Part shown: in pieces, positions 33,412 through 38,064 of the stretch
Numbering within the stretch: position 1 is the stretch's first letter
How the letters are laid out: each line of letters starts with the position of its first letter
Origin: Propioniciclava sinopodophylli
Lineage (GTDB): Bacteria > Actinomycetota > Actinomycetes > Propionibacteriales > Propionibacteriaceae
Length of the DNA stretch: 38,064 nt
Direction of reading: 5' to 3'
Assembly (NCBI RefSeq): GCF_004324755.1
Contig: NZ_SDMQ01000019.1
Location: 1 to 38,064, forward strand
Translations under genes and position numbers: made by a program
Notes under the pieces: model-generated
Database searches by the model: none
Seen by the model: the letters and a program-made list of their open reading frames with translations, nothing else
What the model was told of the DNA's origin: nothing

Positions 33412-33570
33412 TCAGCCGGGGGGCCTTGTCCCGCCTCTGAAGCTACTGCCGCCGGTCAGGTTGCTGCCCCCGTTGATGCGTTGCGCGTTGGTGCTGCTGG
33501 GGATCGCCTCTTGGGCGTCGGACAGGACAATCCGGTCACTGGCCTCGACGCCGTCGGTGATCTCCGGCAT
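33412..33570 (-). pseudogene. fragment resembling the C-terminus of an efflux adaptor
   Basis: About 52 codons on the minus strand encode MPEITDGVEASDRIVLSDAQ, EAIPSSTNAQ and a Gly/Ser-rich tail. This pattern is seen at the C-terminus of MacA/HlyD-like membrane-fusion proteins (GLxxGDxVVLA, then ALPxxxN). Upstream the family pattern stops at once. The remaining gene is not in the window, so this is a remnant. Confidence 0.4.
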
Positions 33571-33719
33571 GGGGGCGCCGGGAGTCGGCTGCTCGTGGTG
33601 TCCGGCGGGTGTGAAAGTGAGAGGGGCCAGTCGCTCAGCCCCGAGATTTTGCGAGCAGGATCCGGGATGGAAACTGAGAGTGCGGCATGGCCGGACGCGA
33701 GATCGAAGGGCACCACCCC

Positions 33720-34103
33720 TCATATCTTGCACGGAGTGCCAATCCGGAGCCGGTTACCGTCAGGGTCGCGCACCTCGATGTCACGACCCCACGGCATGTC
33801 GTCGATCCCGGCCACGCCGAGCATCTGTGCCACGGCGTCGATATCGGGCACGTACAGATAGAGCAGTGTGTCCGGCTGGGCGTCACCGGTGTGCTCTGAG
33901 AGGTGCAGCCAGTTCTGGTCCTGCCGCAGCCCGAGATACAGCGGGAACCCCGGCTCGAACTGGTGGCGCCACTCAACAGCGAAGCCGAGTTGCGAATACC
34001 GCCGCGCGGACGCCTCCGCGTCGGCGACCCGGAGCACGGGTGCCTGCGCAAGCAGGCTCCCGCGGGGATCTCTTGAGCCAGCCTGAGCTGGTTCCCGACT
34101 CAT
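33720..34103 (-). CDS. VOC (glyoxalase/bleomycin-resistance) family protein
   Basis: A 127-residue single VOC module: APVLRVADAEASARRYSQLG, FAVEWRHQFEPGFPLYLGL, LHLSEH, TLLYLYVPDIDAV and the closing WGRDIEVRDPDGNRLRIGTP. The metal-type His and Glu positions (WLHLSEH and IEVRDPDG) are present. Members include bleomycin-binding proteins and dioxygenases; no activity can be assigned. The start is uncertain: ATG 34103 fits the family best. It stands alone between decayed genes and may have arrived with them. Confidence 0.75.
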   Translation of the reverse strand: MSREPAQAGSRDPRGSLLAQAPVLRVADAEASARRYSQLGFAVEWRHQFEPGFPLYLGLRQDQNWLHLSEHTGDAQPDTLLYLYVPDIDAVAQMLGVAGIDDMPWGRDIEVRDPDGNRLRIGTPCKI

Positions 34104-34429
34104 ACACCCATTGTGCATCCGCAGGGATGGCGGCAGATCCGGGTGTTTGGCGCCTTGAATCGCCGGAGCAGATAGCGGGGTGTGCTCCTCCCCGGTTCCT
34201 CCACGCCGAGCGGTCCAGCAGCCACATCGGCTGGCCTCAAGAGCAATTACAAGATCACCGCCGCGCACCGCCTATGCGGTGACCACAAGGTGTCCCGGAT
34301 CAGATCCCAGGGGCTGGGCGCTTGCAGGCAGCCCGAGGGCAATCGGTGCTGGCTTGGGCGTCGGTGATACGCCTCATCTGTAGCATCCATGCTGCAATGC
34401 CGAATCGGTTGCCCAACGATGGAGTCGAT
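34104..34429. other. no gene seen
   Basis: Intergenic stretch between the VOC gene and the next hypothetical gene. I see no convincing open frame, tRNA arm or strong hairpin. It marks a drop in GC towards the following gene. Confidence 0.4.
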
Positions 34430-35017
34430 ATGGATGAGGAGCATCTCGTCGCGGACGAGGATAGGAGTCGCTACGCAGCCCAAATGGAGCGCATCAAGCT
34501 CAGGATCGATGAGGCGCAGCGCGTAGCCTGCGAACTCGGAGACGAACGAGGACTCATCTACGCCGCAGCCCAACTCCGGCTTGCGATCGAGGAGATTGCG
34601 TTCGCTTCACTCGTGGGGAATCGGAAGGCTATGGAGGAAGCAGAACGAACTCTTGCTCTCAATGGATGGGACAAAGCCATTAAGAGTCTCCGAACTGTGA
34701 ACCCCGAGTACTGGCCTCGCGGCGTCATCGAGATCCGAGGCGAAACGAACGAATGGATCGACGTGACCGATGGCCTGTTCGAGTCGGATGTTGCGAGGAC
34801 TTGGGGTCGGCTCAGTCAGTTGCTTCATGCTCGGAATCCTTGGCGTGGGGTTCCTGACCTCAAGTCCGAAGGCGAGTTCATGATGTCACTGATCGGTCAG
34901 TTGCGAACCACCCTCAACGCTCATTTCATAACGCTGGCAGGCGACCGGCAGAAGCTCTTCTGCCAAGTGGGCTCTCAGCCCGTACGGGTCTACTTGTTCA
35001 CTCGAGTCGATGAGTAG
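34430..35017 (+). CDS. hypothetical protein of low-GC accessory type
   Basis: A 195-residue, mostly alpha-helical protein of unrecognised family. It has QLRLAIEEIAFASLVGNRK, NPEYWPRGVIEI and the motif WGRLSQLLHARNPW, which recalls helical proteins carrying a conserved histidine before Asn-Pro that often sit in mobile regions. A HEPN-like fold is possible but unproved. ATG 34430 is preceded by GGAG 8 nt upstream; the longer in-frame start at 34322 lacks this. Codon use is visibly less GC-biased than the chromosome around it, suggesting transfer. Its 3' end abuts an IS110 remnant. Confidence 0.7.
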   Translation: MDEEHLVADEDRSRYAAQMERIKLRIDEAQRVACELGDERGLIYAAAQLRLAIEEIAFASLVGNRKAMEEAERTLALNGWDKAIKSLRTVNPEYWPRGVIEIRGETNEWIDVTDGLFESDVARTWGRLSQLLHARNPWRGVPDLKSEGEFMMSLIGQLRTTLNAHFITLAGDRQKLFCQVGSQPVRVYLFTRVDE

Positions 35018-35039
35018 CAATCTCGTGGCGCACGCGGGG

Positions 35040-35389
35040 TTCGACGCGATGCTCCAGTTCGCGGCCGTCTGGCCGCAGCGGGGGGTCGAGGGATTTGCCG
35101 GGATCGGCCGTCACGTCGCCGAGCGACTCCTGTGCCAGGGCGAGTCGGTGGTGGACGTGCCGGCCAAACTGTCGGCCCGGATGCGGATGTTCACCACCGG
35201 TCAGGGCCGCAAGACCGGCGACACCGACGCCCACGCCATCGCCCTGGTCGGGGTCCGGATCACCGGCCTGCCCCGGTCGTGTCAGATGAGCAACTGGAGG
35301 TCCTGCGCCTGTTGGTCGACCGGCGCCGACGCATCGGTGAGGAACACGTGGGGCGCGCTGGCCGTGGCCTTCATGTACCCGGACGAGTC
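35040..35389 (+). mobile_element. IS110-family transposase remnant, frameshifted
   Basis: The plus strand encodes FAAVWPQRGVEG, GIGRHVAERLLCQGESVVDV, PAKLSARMRMFTTGQGRKTG and DTDAHAIALVGVR, the N-terminal DEDD-type part of an IS110 transposase. Around 35285 the match moves to another frame (SDEQLEVLRLLVDRRRRIG). The first part (the G-x-D start), most of the transposase and the element ends are missing. The remnant stops where the ubiquitin-like operon ends, so it may mark an insertion or deletion boundary. Confidence 0.8.
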
Positions 35390-35803
35390 TCACCAGCGCC
35401 GGATCAGGTGCCAGAGTTGTTCTAGCCACCGGTATCGTCGGAGCTGCTCTCTCTGGCCCTGTCGACGGAGGTCTGTGGCGTCTCGCTGCTGAGCTTCGGT
35501 GATCTCGTCAGGCGTGAATCGGTTCGCCCAACGGATTCGACCGTGGTCGATCCAGTAGTGGGATTGACAGGGCAGATTCCAGTTGCCGATCGAAGGCTTC
35601 AGCGTGACGTTGCGTCCGTCATAGGTGAAGCGCCATTGCGCTGGCGACAAGGGGGCTATGACTTCGAGTCCACAGCCGCAGGCGCAAAGGTGAGCGGTGG
35701 TGTTGTATCTGATCGAGACGTAGATGCGATCCGCCTCGAGAGGCTCTGGGAAGCGGTCCACGAACACTGGGTCGAGGCGGCTCGCTGGCATCGGGCGGCT
35801 CAT
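35390..35803 (-). CDS. DUF6527 family protein
   Basis: A 137-residue protein of DUF6527, a family found beside ubiquitin-like and ThiF genes. Seen: YNTTAHLCACGCGLEV with Cys 40, 42 and 44 and His 38, then LKPSIGNWNLPCQSHYWI with Cys 79, Ser 81 and His 82, then a basic helical tail. The Cys/His set suggests zinc binding; I recall a proposal that the family acts as the Ubl protease of Bub-type operons, which cannot be checked here. ATG 35803 overlaps the E1-like stop as ATGA. It is the last gene of the operon. Confidence 0.8.
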   Translation of the reverse strand: MSRPMPASRLDPVFVDRFPEPLEADRIYVSIRYNTTAHLCACGCGLEVIAPLSPAQWRFTYDGRNVTLKPSIGNWNLPCQSHYWIDHGRIRWANRFTPDEITEAQQRDATDLRRQGQREQLRRYRWLEQLWHLIRRW

Positions 35804-36978
35804 GCGAAGTCTTCGTTGGAGATCTCGTTGGTGTAGATCGAGTAGGTGCAGAAGCCCTCCCGGTCGCCGGCATAGAAGCCGAGGTGCCGCTTCCACCGAA
35901 TCACGGCCATGAGAGCGTTGAGGGCGTTGAGGTCGGCGATTTGGATATTCCGGCCATAGTCCTCCCCTCCCCCGGCTCCTTGCGGGATCCGGTCGAGCAA
36001 GTGCACATGATCGCGGTGGTCGGGTGTGCTGGTGGTGGTCCGGAGCAGTCCGGTAAGCCGTCCGTCCACCTCTTCGATTCCCATGCCGACGTCGATGAAG
36101 CCGGTCTGATGGCCTTCAAGGTAGGTGATGATTGCCGTCTTGCCGTGCGGGTCGTCGGAGCAGAGGAACACGAAGTCGAGACCGTCGAGCAGGTTGAGGT
36201 TGGTGGATTGCAGGTACTCGGCGTGGGGCTGGATCGCTCGGCGCATGTGTCCGTACAACTCGGCGAAGTACTCGACCTTGAACGGGTGCGCCTGGAGGGT
36301 GGCGAGGCGGGCTGCTCCGGGAGCTCGGAAGGCGTTGTGGTTCTCGAAGCGGTCGCCGTCGATCAGGCGGATCTGGGCCACCGGTGTCTTCGCGACCTGA
36401 TCCAGAACGTATCCTCCGGTGCCACCTAGCCCCACGATGCCGATCTTGAGGCCGCGAAACAGCGCGTTGAGGCGTCCGAGAGCGGCCCGTGAGGTGGCAG
36501 TGTCGGGGTAGACGAAGACATCGTCTTGGGGAGCGTCGCCATCCCAGTCGGGGCCGGGAGTGGCGGTCACTGTCGGGTCCAGTGCAAGCGCTTCGTGGGA
36601 AAGGATCCGCACGTATTCTGTGACCTTGGCGTACTGATCGGGGTACACGCCTTCAGGCATGGGCTTGGACGAGAGCATGTAGTTGGCGGAGAGCCCGGGT
36701 CGAATCTCGCGTGGATTGGTGCTGGCCAGGATCAGCGGTTGGCCGCTGGCGCTGTGGGGCTGGTCGCCCACCAGCCACAGCTCGTGGGCGCATTGCGGCA
36801 GGATCCGGTCACCGGAGTAGGTCACCGGGTAGGCCAGCTGGCCGTAGGCGACCGTGTGGGTGGCGGTGACGTAGGGCACGTGGTGAACGATCAGCCAGTT
36901 GTTGTCCAACGAGAGCCTGTAGCCCTCCTGGACGAGTCGCTGCAGGTCGGGCTCACGAGCGAACGGTGCGGACGACAT
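35800..36978 (-). CDS. E1-like enzyme: DUF6791 plus ThiF domain
   Basis: A 392-residue protein. The N-terminal part (about 10-140) fits DUF6791 (LVQEGYRLSLDNNWLIVHHV, HELWLVGDQPHSASGQ, ALDPTVTAT). The C-terminal ThiF/E1-like adenylation domain (about 163-370) has the nucleotide loop GIVGLGGTGG (GLGGTG 183-188), LIDGDRFENHN and VFLCSDDPHGK. It would adenylate the C-terminus of the Ubl encoded upstream. No cysteine lies in the usual crossover loop (about 311-345); the only cysteines are C63, C273 and C377, and the zinc CxxC pairs of classical E1 are absent. The start overlaps the Ubl gene by 26 nt, with AAGGGA before it. Confidence 0.9.
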   Translation of the reverse strand: MSSAPFAREPDLQRLVQEGYRLSLDNNWLIVHHVPYVTATHTVAYGQLAYPVTYSGDRILPQCAHELWLVGDQPHSASGQPLILASTNPREIRPGLSANYMLSSKPMPEGVYPDQYAKVTEYVRILSHEALALDPTVTATPGPDWDGDAPQDDVFVYPDTATSRAALGRLNALFRGLKIGIVGLGGTGGYVLDQVAKTPVAQIRLIDGDRFENHNAFRAPGAARLATLQAHPFKVEYFAELYGHMRRAIQPHAEYLQSTNLNLLDGLDFVFLCSDDPHGKTAIITYLEGHQTGFIDVGMGIEEVDGRLTGLLRTTTSTPDHRDHVHLLDRIPQGAGGGEDYGRNIQIADLNALNALMAVIRWKRHLGFYAGDREGFCTYSIYTNEISNEDFA

Positions 36979-37207
36979 CGAAGACCATTCCCTTCTTGAC
37001 GGCGACGGTCTTGGCGGAAGTGAGTGTCCCGGTGCCGTGGCCGTCGTGGCCTCGGCTGTACCGGACGGTGTAGGTGATGTCGGGGTTGGGGGTGTCGTCG
37101 GGGTAGGCCAACGCCACGACCTGTTCGTAGCTGATCTTGTTGTTGGTCCAAGTCCGCGGCCGCGTGTTGACGATGACGGTGGTGTGGCTGTTGGCGTTGT
37201 GAGGCAT
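36953..37207 (-). CDS. ubiquitin-like protein (Multi_ubiq / prokaryotic Ubl type)
   Basis: An 84-residue protein with a beta-grasp-like pattern: TVIVNTRPRTW, ISYEQVVALAYPD, ITYTVRYSRG, GTLTSAKTVAVKKGMVFDV and the end VVRTVRS. The order and the KxGMxFxV element match the small Ubl proteins found beside ThiF and DUF6527 genes. There is no C-terminal Gly-Gly and only one domain. ATG 37207 is preceded by AAGGAGA. The 3' end overlaps the E1-like start by 26 nt, so substrate and activating enzyme are co-translated. Confidence 0.8.
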   Translation of the reverse strand: MPHNANSHTTVIVNTRPRTWTNNKISYEQVVALAYPDDTPNPDITYTVRYSRGHDGHGTGTLTSAKTVAVKKGMVFDVVRTVRS

Positions 37208-37319
37208 GAGGTTCTCCTTGCGTTGCGAACGGAGCAGACATCGATCCGAGTGTCCGCAGGACCCTTGTGGTCCCTTCTGCCTGGTAGTCGCCTCAGCCGC
37301 AGGTTTCTTTAGGGCTGCC

Positions 37320-37922
37320 TCACTGACAGTCGACGCAGATCCCGTCGGTGCCCACCAGGTGCCGCTGCTTGCGCTGGAAGCAGCGGCTGCACAGGAGCTC
37401 GCTCGCGGCCCGCTTGTCGCATTGGCACTGCTTGCAGCTTGGGCAGTAGAAGCCGTTGCAGTCCGGGCAGGGGAATGTCGAGACTTGATGGGTCTTGCCG
37501 CAACAGGTCAACTCGCCCAAGAATCCTCGTCGGTACTCGCGAGGCCCATCCAGATGCAACTGCTCGCTGCCCCAGAGGTCGCGGTCGGCGAAGATCGCTA
37601 CAATTTTCCCGTAGTGGCGGCACGCGTCGACGTAGTAGGGGGCCTGATCTCCCCACGGTGTGGTCCAGGTCATCCGCCGTCGAGCATCGAGTTCGGAGCC
37701 GTCACGCAGCCGCTGCAGGGGATGGCCCTCGGGGAGAAGCTGGCGACGCCAAGGAAAGCTGGCCGGCCAGCCCCGCTCGCTGTCGGGCTGAACGCAGGCC
37801 AGGTCGACCTCTCCCCGTTCGATGTTGATCAGGACGATCCCGGCCGGTCCCATGAGGCGCCGGCTCAGCGCGATCGCGCAGACCGCCATGCTCGCCTGCG
37901 AGGCCTCGAAAAGGTCCACCAC
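37320..37922 (-). CDS. zinc-cluster protein heading the ubiquitin-like operon
   Basis: A 200-residue protein if it starts at GTG 37922; the frame stays open to the window edge with no other start, so it may be longer. Residues 1-125 look like a small sensor domain (LSRRLMGPAGIVLINIERG, WTTPWGDQAPYYVDACRHYG), possibly GAF-like, which is inference. Residues 140-199 carry twelve cysteines (140, 141, 152, 155, 160, 163, 166, 168, 178, 181, 196, 199) with spacing typical of several zinc knuckles or a RING/treble-clef assembly. It is 112 nt upstream of the Ubl gene on the same strand. No strong ribosome-binding site precedes GTG 37922. I do not recognise a named family. Confidence 0.7.
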   Translation of the reverse strand: MVDLFEASQASMAVCAIALSRRLMGPAGIVLINIERGEVDLACVQPDSERGWPASFPWRRQLLPEGHPLQRLRDGSELDARRRMTWTTPWGDQAPYYVDACRHYGKIVAIFADRDLWGSEQLHLDGPREYRRGFLGELTCCGKTHQVSTFPCPDCNGFYCPSCKQCQCDKRAASELLCSRCFQRKQRHLVGTDGICVDCQ

Positions 37923-37953
37923 ACCGGTGGCGCTGATCCCTGATCCACCGGTG
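37922..37953. promoter_or_regulatory. pair of CACCGGTG palindromes at the zinc-cluster gene start
   Basis: CACCGGTG occurs at 37922-37929 and 37946-37953, 24 bp centre to centre, the first touching the proposed GTG. Two equal palindromes this close could be an operator of the operon; if the gene begins further upstream they lie inside coding sequence instead. Confidence 0.3.
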
Positions 37954-38064
37954 TCGTGGCGGGTGTGGGCGTGGCATGGGGCGAGGTGACCGTTCTGAGC
38001 AGGGAGGATGGTAATTGCTGAAGTCGCCGTCCACCGCGTCGAAGGGTCACCTCGTAAGTGAAAG

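Noticed and set aside
37259-37273. GGACC-CTTGT-GGTCC hairpin between the zinc-cluster and Ubl genes
   Set aside because: Only 5 bp of stem; too weak to call a terminator or attenuator.
1-38064. CRISPR array, tRNA or rRNA genes
   Set aside because: No regularly spaced repeat with spacers, no GGTTCRANTCC-type T-arm and no rRNA-like segment was found on reading both strands.

Overview
The window is high-GC DNA, read here as actinobacterial and probably Propionibacteriales-like. The evidence is the GC-rich codon use, a FolP2-type dihydropteroate synthase homologue, a group II truncated haemoglobin, a DUF5134 membrane protein, a Sir2 deacetylase, an actinobacterial DUF1992 gene and several starts that look leaderless (a TANNNT-like -10 hexamer 6-7 nt before GTG or ATG). 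No rRNA, tRNA or CRISPR was seen.

Layout. 0.3-4.7 kb: a minus-strand, overlapping four-gene glycan cassette (pyruvyl-transferase-like protein, unknown, double GT2 glycosyltransferase, unknown), less GC-biased than its surroundings. 4.9-9.4 kb: a CgeB-like/GT2 glycosyltransferase, a GH79-like lipoprotein and an LCP-family lipoprotein, consistent with building and attaching a cell-wall glycopolymer. 9.5-14.2 kb: threonine dehydrogenase, Sir2, and a secreted 5'-nucleotidase with five FG-GAP-like repeats and a candidate PHO box. 14.3-20.2 kb: housekeeping and membrane genes bracketed by two inverted copies of a 111-bp repeat. Inside are truncated haemoglobin, folP2, a DUF1992 gene broken by an in-frame TGA, an aldo/keto reductase, a lipoprotein, a 4 x 22-bp tandem repeat and an 18-bp palindrome. 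20.2-26.4 kb: a LysR-like ligand-binding protein, two sugar-isomerase/Gfo-Idh-MocA pairs in mirrored order, and a GT87-like membrane protein. 26.4-31.9 kb: a secreted ExeM/NucH-type nuclease, a small membrane protein, a DUF5134 protein with a metallothionein-like cysteine cluster, and a TspO-like protein.

31.9-38.0 kb is accessory and decayed: an acyl-CoA synthetase lacking its N-terminal half, a fragment resembling an efflux-adaptor tail, a VOC protein, an unknown protein and an IS110 remnant. Next to the remnant is a minus-strand ubiquitin-like conjugation operon: a GAF-like/zinc-cluster protein, an 84-residue ubiquitin-like protein, a DUF6791-ThiF E1-like enzyme and a DUF6527 protein, the last three overlapping.

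The ubiquitin-like operon is the most interesting system. It encodes a Ubl with no terminal Gly-Gly, an E1-like enzyme with no obvious catalytic cysteine in the usual loop, no separate E2 or JAB protease, and a twelve-cysteine zinc-cluster protein at its head that I cannot assign to a known component. The secreted nuclease and 5'-nucleotidase together suggest phosphate or nucleoside scavenging from extracellular DNA.
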